Shown one piece after another: positions 12,096-23,035 of a DNA stretch of 64,000 nucleotides. The stretch is taken from NCBI RefSeq assembly GCF_000972845.2, contig NC_040018.1, positions 9,707,157 to 9,771,156 on the forward strand, written 5' to 3'. Origin of the DNA: Larimichthys crocea. Lineage: Eukaryota > Chordata > Actinopteri > Sciaenidae. Below the pieces are notes generated by a model. That model saw nothing but the letters and a program-made list of their open reading frames with translations, ran no database searches and had not been told where the DNA came from. The translations under genes and the position numbers were made by a program. Positions within the stretch are counted from its first letter, which is position 1; every line of letters starts with the position of its first letter.

Positions 12096-13019
12096 TACGG
12101 AAGTTTTGGTTTTACAGTTTTCTTATATACTTGAATAACAGTATACTACACAGTTTATAGCTATGATTTCACTCTCTATATAGACATATACAGTATACTG
12201 TGTATATACATAATCACTTCTTGATATACCCCTAGCTGAAACTACAGTCCAAAGATAAATAATAAATGTTGTACTGTTCAACCGTTCAAGCTCTGTTCAA
12301 GGTTGTATGTCTGTGTAAAGGCAATTCTAAGATTTCTTTCAAAATACATTAAATATGTTGGAAAAAAGTTGCTGAAAACATGTGAAAAGACTTTTAATGA
12401 TATATTACTGAAATTACTGAGTTAGAGGTTAAAACAGTTTTTTCATCGGTTTTCAGTCCAGGATTTTGTGGGCGGTCCTAAAAGGTGACTTGATGACACA
12501 CTGAGGCCACCCTGAGCATACCCCTGCACCCCTAACAGAGAAATAGAGATGAATTCATCTTAGTGTTTCAAAGTTAGTCATGTCATTTTCTGAACTCATC
12601 TGACACATTTCAATCGCTTAAAAATTAGCCCACATGTGGGCATGGCTACAATACATTCAGTGGACACGCCCCCACAGTCCTGGAGAATACTGCTAGTTTT
12701 TAACCGATTCTGACACCTGATTTCATCAATTTGACGATATTTTAAATCATTAAAATTGGCTGCGTGGTTAATAACACTTTCCTTTTTGTTCTGACAAACA
12801 CACGTTTATTCTTACTTTAGACAGACGTTAACCTTAATTTTGGAGGGTGCAGTTTGTGGTGCTGTTAAAGTTGTCTACTATTTACTCTTCCTTACTTCCT
12901 TTACTCTAACGTATTTATACCAGTAAAGCTCAGCTGCCTCCCTGAACGATGCAATACTGTTCAACAGCAGCACACATAGATGTTGATTTCAGCTATACTG
13001 AACTATAAGCACAACTATA

Positions 13020-13660
13020 ACTCGTGGATCCTTGAAACAGCTTACAATGCTACAAGGTCAACAGCACACTAAAAGACTTCATCAAAAACTCAATGGGCTC
13101 ACAGAGGAAACTACTAAAAGCTGCTCTCAAAGACGATCACACAAGTGACTATCATTTGCTGCTCATAGTAACCTGCATAGGCTTTAACCTGTTCAGTCAG
13201 GTAACCATGGAGAGTGGATAAAGGTTCGTGCGGGGTGCTAACATCATTCAAGCCATCCACATGCAAACCATCAAGCTGAATGACAAGAGGATCTACTGTA
13301 ATGACAGTGGGAGTCCATTTGGAGTGGAAAAATGTAGCTGGGTAGACGCAAGTGGAGGGAGAATAATTGGAACTGAAGGGGTCGTAGTATAAAAAGGCCA
13401 CAGGACAGACTGGAGACAGGACAGCCATAAGAGCCCAGAAAGGCAAGATCTGTAGTATTATATGAAGTATTACCTCAATACATACAGTATGCTCTACTAG
13501 CTGTCAGATATTCAGCTGGATTTTGTTGTTATCAATTCACACTCTCTCACTTAAAGTCCATCTACCTCTGCTGCAGCTGGAGACAGTCAAGGTCAGAGTC
13601 AAGGACACTGTATGAAACACGAAGCAGTCATGAGTGCATTAGTAAAATGGCTCCTGTCAT
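13020..13660 (+). mobile_element. R2/R4-like LINE fossil, 3' piece (palm, thumb and downstream)
   Basis: Homology resumes with SWILE (13022-13036) and passes through a frameshift to KDFIKNSMG. It continues as IGFNLFSQ (13177-13200), SPFGVEKC (13312-13335), YALLAVRYSAG (13488-13520) and ISKMAP (13638-13655). These come in the order expected for the palm and later parts of the same LINE protein as 11605-11965. The catalytic segment around 13262 reads MQTIKL where family members have a Met-Asp-Asp motif, so two key aspartates are lost. Multiple frameshifts and stops show an old copy. The 110-residue open frame on the opposite strand (13114-13446) is a shadow of this fossil. Confidence 0.75.
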
Positions 13661-15283
13661 CGGCAGACAGATGAGGTGGCTGACAGAGATTTCCAGAAAA
13701 AGACACCATCTGCCATTAGAGGGGTCCAGAGCTTATGGAATAAATGGTTTGATAAAAAGAAGTGAAGTGTCAGCATTATTAAAAAGTTGCTGTCTCGTTG
13801 ATTACATTTTCACAACCTCAGTTAAAAAAGGTTCTCGTATCAATCCTAGTTGACTTCCTTGTGTGTATGAAGTTGAAGCTAATTTAGTTCCTGGTTCCTC
13901 TTTGAAATACAGGTTTAGTTTCTGATAATTCCTTAAGGAGTTCCTCAAAACATTCGCAGTGGAGCACTACTAGGGTCAATGAAACATGGCGTGCCCAGTT
14001 GGATTAGATGGTCTTTTAGGTATGAAATACAAAACAACGTCCTTTCTCTTTAATTTCTCTCTATTTTTTTTCCAGAATATTCATACATGCTCAGCAGTTG
14101 TGGTAAATTAATGTAGGAAGCAAATTTGAAAATATTGCAGCAGAATAAATGTTGACTGGCTTCATTGGCCCTTGGCATTGGATACTTTTGCTCTACAATG
14201 ATAGGCATTGCTGTAGCATCAATTTCATGTTTATACTGCAGCCAAACAGTTTGGATTCTCCAAAGTCTGACAGCAGAAATACAACCTTCATATTCAATGG
14301 AGTTATCTTGAGCTGAGATACCTGAGGGAAAATATTTAATTCTAGACCTCATAGTTCAGTTAGTTATTGGCCAAACGTGCGCACTATGTCTCATAACACC
14401 ACTGGCTGTTCTGTGTAACTTTTGCTGCCTAGCTAGTGTTGGAGAGCTCTGAAACCGATCCAAGATCGGGTTGTTCTGAGACTTGCAGTCTCGGTGGTGG
14501 ACGATACTGGTAGAAAAATCTACCAAAACACAGACACTGTAATTTTATCACCACAGGTTTCAATCCCTAACAGCTTTATATTTCTTATATACTGTATATC
14601 AAATTTGTGTAAAAAAAAAAAAAAACACAATGAAATGCCTCTCGCTTAATTTTAGACTTAAGTATTAGAGTATGAGCCTGGTGTATGTTTCCTTGGTAAC
14701 TTTAGACCTGTTTGTTAATATTACCTTCTCAGTTGAATTTAGGTTACCTTGACATGCCCTAGATACTAAACTACCTTAAACAACATATTAACCTGACTGC
14801 CTCCCACTCATCCACAGATTGTCGAGGTTTTAGCTTCACTGTGGGATTAGTTTATGTAATCAGTCTCTTGTGACTCATCATGAATGCCTCCCCCGTTTGC
14901 TGTGGGCTTATCTAACTCGTATGGATAATCATGCACCTTTCTTCGACTCAGCCTGCTTTTAACCACTGGAAATGATAGACGTGAGTGACTTATCAGAATA
15001 GTTTATATATATATATCAGATCAGACTTTATGCATCACAGGTATGTACAACAGTGTGATACTGCATTAAATATGTATTAATATATTACCTTAATTCAGTC
15101 TTTTGCTGAAAACATATTAAAGGGAGAGTGTTGAGTTGTTTTTCTAAGCGGTTGTATGAGGTACTTTAAGCATAAGCTATATCAAGACTATTTTCATCAC
15201 TTTACGTTATCTTTAGACAGCACTAACTGTGGGACTTTCAAATTCCTCCACCTCAGCCTAAGTGTGCTGCGCGCTGTGTTTTG

Positions 15284-15419
15284 CCACAGATCAGCTGTTT
15301 GGATCAGAGTTCCAGTGGCACAGCCAGAAAAACACAAGCACTCTTTGAAATCGATAGAAAACGTGAAGTTTGATTTCACTCCGACCTGCAACTTTCCATC
15401 ACAGACAGCTGATCTGTGG
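15284..15419. repeat. Pair of 15-bp inverted repeats 106 nt apart
   Basis: CCACAGATCAGCTGT at 15284-15298 is exactly complementary to ACAGCTGATCTGTGG at 15405-15419. The arms may be ends of a small inverted-repeat element, but no target duplication flanks them and similarity does not extend outward. Each arm contains an E-box core (CAGCTG), which may be coincidental. Confidence 0.7.
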
Positions 15420-16753
15420 GGCGTTATAGGAAGGTTGGAAGTTCAACAGTCAGTGCCAAAATAAAAAAAGAAACATGTAGTCTGTAGGCAAGGTTAAATG
15501 GTGAAAATATTCCTAATATAGTATACACTTAAGCAGATATTGATTTTTTGAGGCTTTTTTTTTTTATGTTGCTAAAACATGTTTTTGTACTGACCCTGTC
15601 CACAGCAGTACATAACTCTGTCTCTGTGCCAGGATTTCTCCTGTTACTCCAAACTGGGGCACACTGACTGTCTACTTTCAGTAACATGCTGACTGTGGAT
15701 ATGTGCCTCGTATAACCCCACTTCAAAATACCTGAGATATCACTTTAAGGTCATAAGAGCCATGGACGTTCTGTATCTACAGTATATTTACACTTTTTCA
15801 GTAAATAATGATGCCGTGCAGGGACTTATAACATAGAGTGCGGATCAGCACACTGTATGACCAGACTTACCTTCTGCTTTCCAAACGGTCCAGAGCTTTT
15901 TCTCTTTGCTTTAATGTCCTTGTTCAAGTACACGGAAAAATAATGACTTTGTCGCTGCATGCTTCCAAATAAGAATTTTTTTTACCCTTCACATGAGTAA
16001 GCCGCAAAGCAGGCAGATGAAAGCGTACAGATTAATATCTGCTGTGTATTAACATATGGTCACAGCTCTGATTGCATTCAATATCTGATGAAATACACAC
16101 CTCGTGTATGTGCTTTGAATGTCTTTGCCCACCCTCCATTCATCCTGCTTGGATGAAAATAAAATTGCTTTTTGATTTGCCACAGTAAACATAATGACAT
16201 TTTTTATTGTAAGATAATAGAAACCTTGCCTTTTCTTTATCATTTCCTGTCCAGGTGTTTGTGTTTTCGTTAAATAAAGCTTTTTAACAGCAGCAAGTTG
16301 TCATTATCTTCAACCGCACATTTCCGTTTTTCAATCATTTTTCTCGTACCGTGCATGATTTAATGGCTGGCTTAATGAGCTGCGGCTTGCATGTGGAAGG
16401 ACATCTCATTGTGTTAACGAACCATGAAAAGGGCAAGCATACATCACTGTGTGAACAGTTTTAATAATCAGCTCGGTATCAGACGCACAGTCCGTCTACC
16501 AAAAGTCTGCTATCAATAAGCACAGATGTATTATTTTTTCATTAAAGCAACTTATTCTCTGATAGCCTGGCAGCAAATTGATGCGGACCCTCCTCGTACT
16601 GTCTGTACTTCGTCTCTCCCGCTTAAGATGCTTTCAAGGATGTATTGACGGGTCACAGTTTCTCTGTTGCAAGTTTTGATGTGATCTTAAAATGGCACCG
16701 TAGATTTCTTACAATGATTCCACTGTAGTGAAAAAAAATCAAATGAAAACACT

Positions 16754-16783
16754 TCGTAGTGATCTGAGACCAGATCACTACGA
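16754..16783. repeat. Perfect 13-bp hairpin with a 4-nt loop
   Basis: TCGTAGTGATCTG (16754-16766) pairs exactly with CAGATCACTACGA (16771-16783) around AGAC. It is compact enough to extrude or fold in RNA. No family or function is recognised. Confidence 0.85.
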
Positions 16784-17575
16784 GCTTTACTCTGATGTTG
16801 ACTGTTGAGATGGTTGCAGTTGTGCACATTACTTCCACCATTTGTATGGCAAGGTAATTACTTGTGTTCTTTGAGTTTTTTTTAACCTTTAAAGTAAAAA
16901 ATAAGTCTATAAGCCATGCTTGCGGCTGTGTGAGGCTGTACAGCTCAGCTTTAAGCTACATGCTGACATCAGAGATGTTATATTTAGATTTTATGGCTGG
17001 TGCGTGAAAGATTTCTGCGCTTCCTGATCTCATATAGGCCGTAAGCGCCACGTGGAAACCAAGTGCAACACTTTATCTGTCCACCAGGAGGAGCACTGAG
17101 CGTAGAAGCTGAACCGTACAGTGCCATAAGACGACTGTAATGTGACCATTTTTATTTCAAGTTTTCCCGTTAACGCTGACGCAGTGTGAGTAAAATCTGT
17201 TTTTATCACATTTGACGTGACTGTGCTTCTCACACAGATCATATGATTAACAAGGGATCAAATTGCAGATACTGTTTATTGTACTTTTTAGATTTGACAA
17301 TAAAAGGCAGTCTCACTTCATAAATGGTGAAAATAAACATAACACTTTTTTTTTTAACCTCTGTGATCAACAACGCTCATTGTGTGTTTGGCAAGGCTGG
17401 CTCTCGATTCAAATAATATCAGCTCTTTAAAAAAAAGGCGACACATTTTCACCTCTCTTCAGATGAGCAGGTTGAATAGGATGTAGAGTGGTGCGGTGTC
17501 ATTTGACTATTCAGCTGCCTTAATGACTGGCACACAGAAACCAACACAAACACAAACCCAGTGAAGGAAAATCAA

Positions 17576-17895
17576 TGCTAACATTTGCCAATTAGCACTA
17601 AACACAAAGTGCAGCTGAGGCTGATGGGAATGTCGTTGGTTTTGCAGGTGTTTGGTCATGGCAGGAGAGTGGTATCACAAATCATAGCTGGGTGAAAGTG
17701 CACACCTCATTACATGGTAATACATTCCTGTGGTTGCTGAGGCATTTCACTAAAAACTAAAAATGTCACCCTCACGCTGGTGCTAGAGGTAGAGTCAGGG
17801 GTCACCAGTAGTTAATTAAGGTATTTCAGACTGAAACAAAGTGGTGGACTGACCGGCCAACCAATGTTACCAAGCACTGAGCCACACAGCTGCTC
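17576..17895 (+). mobile_element. Dispersed repeat, family B, second copy
   Basis: It shares GCTGATGGGAATGTCGTTGG, TGGTTGCTGAGGCATTTCAC, AAAAATGTCACCCTC, GGTGCTAGAGG and a GTGGTGGACTGACCGGCC end with the copy at 9283-9780, in the same orientation. It is shorter and internally deleted. Confidence 0.7.
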
Positions 17896-19286
17896 AAAAA
17901 ACATTTGTGGTGTAGCCTCTACCATGCAGCGACATTTTCTGTTTGGAAGTAGGCAAAAAGAGGTTGTAACTGTTCTAAAAACCCTCTTCACTTACAATAA
18001 TATGAGTCACTCTTTCCCCTTGTGTCAGAAAATTCAACAAGGTCAGAAATATAGTTTTAAAAAAAAGAGAGATTACCACTGAAATCAGACTTTTTTTTTT
18101 TTTCTAGCTTAAACAATTGCAGCTTGTGACATTATAGCAGACTTTGCATGACCCACACCACTTATCAGCACTGTGACATATGATAGGCAGGTTTCTGTCT
18201 CCTTCCTTTTAATGTCCTCTGAAAATTTCACTCAGCCTTCATCCTCAGACCTCCAAGGTCATCCTTAGATGTGCATCAGCGGCCCTGGCAGACCCACGCA
18301 ACTACTCTCCCATCATCCCTCCTCTCTGTCCGCCTGCCCTGCCAGGCAGAAAAAAACCTATCTACAGTATGTCTGCTGCAAAAAGCCCTCGGCTCACCCT
18401 CTTCCCCAATTGTATGCACATCCACAAGCACATCTATACACAAGCATGCATGGACACACACTCTCACACACATATACTTGCTGACAGAAACACGTCAGGT
18501 GAACCGGTGAAAATCTGAGTCGCCCAACAGGAACAAGGTGTCTGAATCTACTCAGACTGATGTTCTGCGTTGACCTTCAGCGATAATGGATGAGAAATAA
18601 TGGAAAAGGCTGATATCCAGGCAGGAAACATTGCTGCAGCAGCTTTGTGTTTGTCATGGAGTGAAGGGGACAGCTTTGACGACATTACATTCTGAGGTAA
18701 AATATGGTTGTGATAGATCATGCAGCAGCACTTACATTATCATTAAAAGTATGGTTTCTCATTGGACCCTTATCTGGTTTCAAATAAATGTGCACCCACT
18801 CCTTCAGCTCAAATAACCTGCTTTTAATTTGCCGTGGTCTAGGGCTGTCAGTGCACTGATAAGTGCTGAATGCTTTATAAAACAACTCTATTCTTCTGCA
18901 ACCTGCTCAAATCTGGTCTCTTCTTTTACATATTTTCTTCAACATATCGGTCAAGATATTATGTTTTACCTCGCCTTTAGATGTAAAATGTAAATGATAC
19001 ATCAGCAATCTGTGATTTTCTCTGAAAGTGTCACAGGGGTTCTGCACCAATGATTATTTTAAAAAAATTGTAAAATAAGAAAAAAATCCTTTCCATGTAC
19101 TTTCAGCAGCTTCAGCTATCTTTTCAGTGCTGAATGCTTGATGCGTGTTGATTGTGTGATCGGTTAACCCAAAGGAAAATAATTAATTAACACCACTAAA
19201 ATGCTCTCCACTGGTTCAAACTTGTCAAATGTGGTGCTGTGCTGCTTTTTTCATATGTGTTATATGATCATGATAATGATCACGGT

Positions 19287-19470
19287 GGTTCGATCCCAGA
19301 TTTCTCCAGTCTGCGGGTCCTTGGGCAAGATACTGAGTGTATGAATATGTATGAATGTTTAAAAAACTGATGAGCAGTTACCACCTTGCATGGCAACTAG
19401 TGCCATCAGTGTGTGAATGGTTGAATGAGATATGTGTAGTTCTTTTTAAGTGCAGACCATTTACCATTTA
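19287..19470 (+). mobile_element. tRNA-derived SINE fragment (V-SINE/HE-like)
   Basis: It contains a pol III B-box-like GGTTCGATCC at 19287-19296, followed by CTCCAGTCTGCGGGTCCTTGGGCAAGATACT. The latter half resembles the conserved body of fish V-SINE/HE-type elements. It then has GAATG repeats and ends TGCAGACCATTTACCATTTA. The A box and 5' head are missing or unrecognisable, and the 3' part is diverged. Confidence 0.7.
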
Positions 19471-21327
19471 GACCAAAAAATTAATCATTTAAAAGAAATC
19501 AGTATTAACCTGTAAAAAAATACTAATAAAAATGCAGCCCTATACCTTTCTTTTTTTTCCCTCCCATGACAGTTCCCACCACACAAAACAGACCTGTAAT
19601 ACTATAAAGATAACAATATAATCGTCTCGGAGCATCGCACTGCTGTTGCTTTGCTCTCACAGAGGCTTTTTAAGAAAAAAATGCACTTTACAGGCGTGGA
19701 TTCACAAGTTGTTTTCTCTGGAGTTTTGGTTTTGGCAGTGCATTCAAGTTGCAAACCTCCCATTGCAGCTCACCTCAAAGGTGCTCTGTTGCGTTGAACT
19801 CTGGGGGTTTGTGAAGGCCAGCGGAGTAGACGGGAGCCATTGTCGTTTTTTTTTGGAATGTTCTAGAGATAATGAGTGCTTTGTAACACAGTCCATTATC
19901 TCCTGCTGGAAGTCCTTTTGAAAAAGGGTAGACTGTGGCCATGAAGGGACGCTCCTGGTCAGTAGCTGAGAATGGTGTAGCATTTAAATGATGCTCAGTT
20001 GGCATTAAAGGGCCAAATGTCTGCCAAGAACCTCTACTCACAGAATTACACCGCCATCATTAGCTTCATCACTTCTTCGACACAGATCCAGGATGCTATT
20101 TACAACAAACCCTTATCAACGTGTTGTAACAGAAACCCGGAGTTTCAAACATGGCAAAAGCTTGCCTTTATTCAGACATTTTAGGATTGGCGAACATATG
20201 TCCTCTGTAGTCTTATTTGCTTCTTATTAGCTGACAGCGGGGGAACCTTGTAGGCTTCTTTGGTGCTGAAACCCACACATTTTCATGGTTCAACACGATG
20301 TGGCACTGAAATATCCTCCTGCACCTTGCTGATGTGCTGCACTTTTATTCATGTACTCATGGCCTTCCTGTTGGCCTGAATGACTCCAGCCAATTTCCTT
20401 TGACCTCTCTCCCTGATGAGATGTTTTGACCCACAAAATTGCTACTGGCTGCATAATGCTCTTTGTATTTCAATTGCTTTAAACTCTAGACGATGTTGTG
20501 CACCAACATCTCAGGAGGGAGGCAACTACTAGAATTGGCACTAGATGTCCTTTCTATTCTTCTAGCTTTGACCTCTTCACCCTGTCTACATGCACTTATA
20601 TATTGAGTTTCAACCACGTTATTTGAAGTGTATGTGGCCCCTTTGGTCGAGCACAGCTATTTCAATATTTGTGCAGAAACTACAAGCCTCAGAACCAAGA
20701 CAAATAATAATATCAGACTTAACAAAATGCTGCCTCTGGACCTGCAGAGACTGAGAACAAGACTGAGCGTTTGACAGTGATAACCATCTTGAAACAGAAA
20801 ATGTACCAGTGTCAACAGTACTGCAACCACACGATCATATCAGTCAGATATCAGACAGCTGATATGTGTCAGTGATCTGTGATCCCCCTGTGGGAGTCAC
20901 ATTTTTTTCCCGGGTTTTCCTCCTCAAGACCCACAATTACTCATTTTCCACGTCAGAGTGATTGAATGTCACAACACTGTGCTCTCAAACACTCTCACTT
21001 CTCACAAATCACAGTCACTTAATATTCAAGATGCACACACACACAGAGTCCACCAGCAAAACGTATAAATAGGTGCACCTGCAAGCTTCTCTCTGAGAAG
21101 CATTGGGTTTAGTCAAGTATTTGGAAACATCTGCAATTATGTTTAATCAAAATTAGCAAAATTCTACTTAAAATTAGATCAAAGGTTATGATAAATCACA
21201 TTTCTTATAACATTTGATTTTAAAGGGTTCAATTCTGCCCAGATTTAGTTTTAGCTCAGTTAAATTGAACTCTGGATTTTGATATTTGTAATTATACATT
21301 TAAATAGACATTAATTTAATCTAAGAA

Positions 21328-21671
21328 TTAAAGGTCCAGTGTGTAGAATTAGAATATATAGAATCTAGTGGCCTAATCGCTTCATTGCAATCTCCTCACA
21401 TCACCCTCACCTTCCTAGAGTAAAGGAAGAAACAACACTATAAGGACCCTGTTTAGAGTCACAATTTAGTTTTTTATGTTCTGGGCAACAACACAGTGTT
21501 TCAATGTGGCGGCCTCCATGAAAGAGGACCCGCTCCCACTGTGAATATAAAAAAACAAAAAAAGATTTAAATGTGATTATACATGCATGAAAACATAGTT
21601 ATGAATGTTATATTCCATGTTTGCCTTATTCTGAAAATAAAGTCCCCAAATCTTACACACTGCATCTTTAA
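21328..21671 (+). mobile_element. Non-autonomous repeat, family A, second copy
   Basis: It begins TTAAAGGTCCAGTGTGTAGA and ends TTACACACTGCATCTTTAA, giving near-perfect inverted ends. Internal landmarks include TCTAGTGGCC, GGCGGCCTCCATGAAAGAGG and CATGAAAACATAGTTATGAA, shared with the copy at 4061-4307. This is the most complete of the three copies. Confidence 0.78.
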
Positions 21672-22254
21672 GCTTTGACTGTAAATTGCCAAATGAAAAA
21701 AATAACAATATTTCATCTCATTTTGATTTAGATTTAGTAGTACTAAATTCTCAAAGTGCCTGCTTCCGTGCTAACTGTGATAAACTCATCAGTCAAACTA
21801 ATTGTTGATTTATGACTGCCATCCATTGTATCCACTTTAGTCTCACTCTTTTCACAATTTGCAAAGCTGGAATGTAGATATGTAGATATATCTTCTTCAT
21901 AGATGCTTTCAAACTCACTCAGTGATCAAATCGACAAGCCTGTAGCCTGTAGCAAGAGTGAAGAGTAAGAAAATGTCAGAGGATCACAGTGTATTGCCTA
22001 ATAAATGGTGTGTTCACACAGAAAGCAAAGCCAAATTCCCACATTCTCATGTTAGTGTACTTATGGGTACATATTTGCCCATAAGCTGGTTTATTACAGC
22101 AGTATGAGACCAAAAGAAACTTATTTTGGTGTGATTTTATTGCAATAAACAGATTAAAAGGATGCCAAAATACCTAAAGCAAGATGTCGTTTTGTAAGTC
22201 AGGTCTGTGTTTGTTTTTTTTTACTATGAGCTCATAAGATATTTAAGATATGAT

Positions 22255-23035
22255 GGTGCCTGATCATGACAAGCTTTGTGGGTGAGGAGAAAGATTTTTC
22301 TGGGAGCCAGTAGAGAGAATCTTACTCCTATGACATACCCTGATTAATGATAATGGTGAGATTCCTTACAGTGGTAGTGCTGGGGGCCAGGTTGATGCCA
22401 TCTAGAGTAACTATATCTTTAGATAAAGACTTTCTGAGGTATTTGGGGCCAATAACAAGAACGTCATCCAGGTTTTTATGTCCTGAATACATGCTTGAAG
22501 TGAACTGATTTCATCTGTCATTAGATATAAGTGGGTATCATCTGCATAATAATGAAAGTTAATTGAGTGATACTGCCTAAAGGACGCACTGATAAGGTGA
22601 ATAGAGTTGGTCCAAGCACAGAACCTTGTGCAACACCGTTACTACCCTTGGCGTGCATGGTGGATTCATAATTATGTACAAATTGAGATTGTTCTGATAA
22701 ATAGGACTTAGACCAGCTTAATATGTGCTTCCTTTAATACCAATTAGGTCCAGGCACCATGTAGTGCCAGGTACAGAGACAAGTCCTTTGTCTGATGCAA
22801 TTAGAGGGTCATTTGTAACTTTCACTAGTGCTGTCTCTTTGCTATGAAACGCCTGGATCAAGAGTGGGCTTTTTGAGAAGCGGTTTAATTACAGCTACTT
22901 TAAACTGTCATGCATAGCCTGATGATAAAGACAGATTAATCTAGTAAAGAAGTGATAAATAAAGGCAACCTAGTTGGAATGGGGTCTAAGAGACAGGTTA
23001 ATGCCTTAGATTTAATCAAACCAAAGTTAAAAAAT
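22255..23035 (-). mobile_element. L2/Maui-like LINE fossil, reverse transcriptase, antisense
   Basis: Read on the minus strand, one segment translates to GVAQGSVLGPTLFTL (about 22648 down to 22604). This is the conserved LINE motif before the catalytic core. Downstream, FHYYADDTHLYL contains the reverse transcriptase YADD motif at 22537-22548, followed by LQACIQDIKTWM. The right end (22840-23010) matches the upstream part of the same reverse transcriptase, and internal pieces are deleted (for example near 22770). The family resembles L2/Maui-type LINEs of fish, as I remember them. The element is antisense to the host gene and dead: it is 5'-truncated and has deletions between motifs. Confidence 0.8.

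Noticed and set aside
13114..13446. 110-codon minus-strand open frame
   Set aside because: It lies antisense to a recognisable LINE reverse transcriptase fossil on the plus strand and has no family features of its own.
15156..15464. 102-codon plus-strand open frame
   Set aside because: It overlaps the inverted repeat at 15284-15419, has no recognisable domain and no splice or promoter context.
18267..18500. Overlapping open frames on both strands near a CACACA-rich stretch
   Set aside because: The frames come from a degenerate CA-rich low-complexity region and have no homology or codon structure.
19287..19296. tRNA gene candidate from the GGTTCGATCC box
   Set aside because: No cloverleaf or A box at the right spacing, and the downstream sequence is a fish SINE body.
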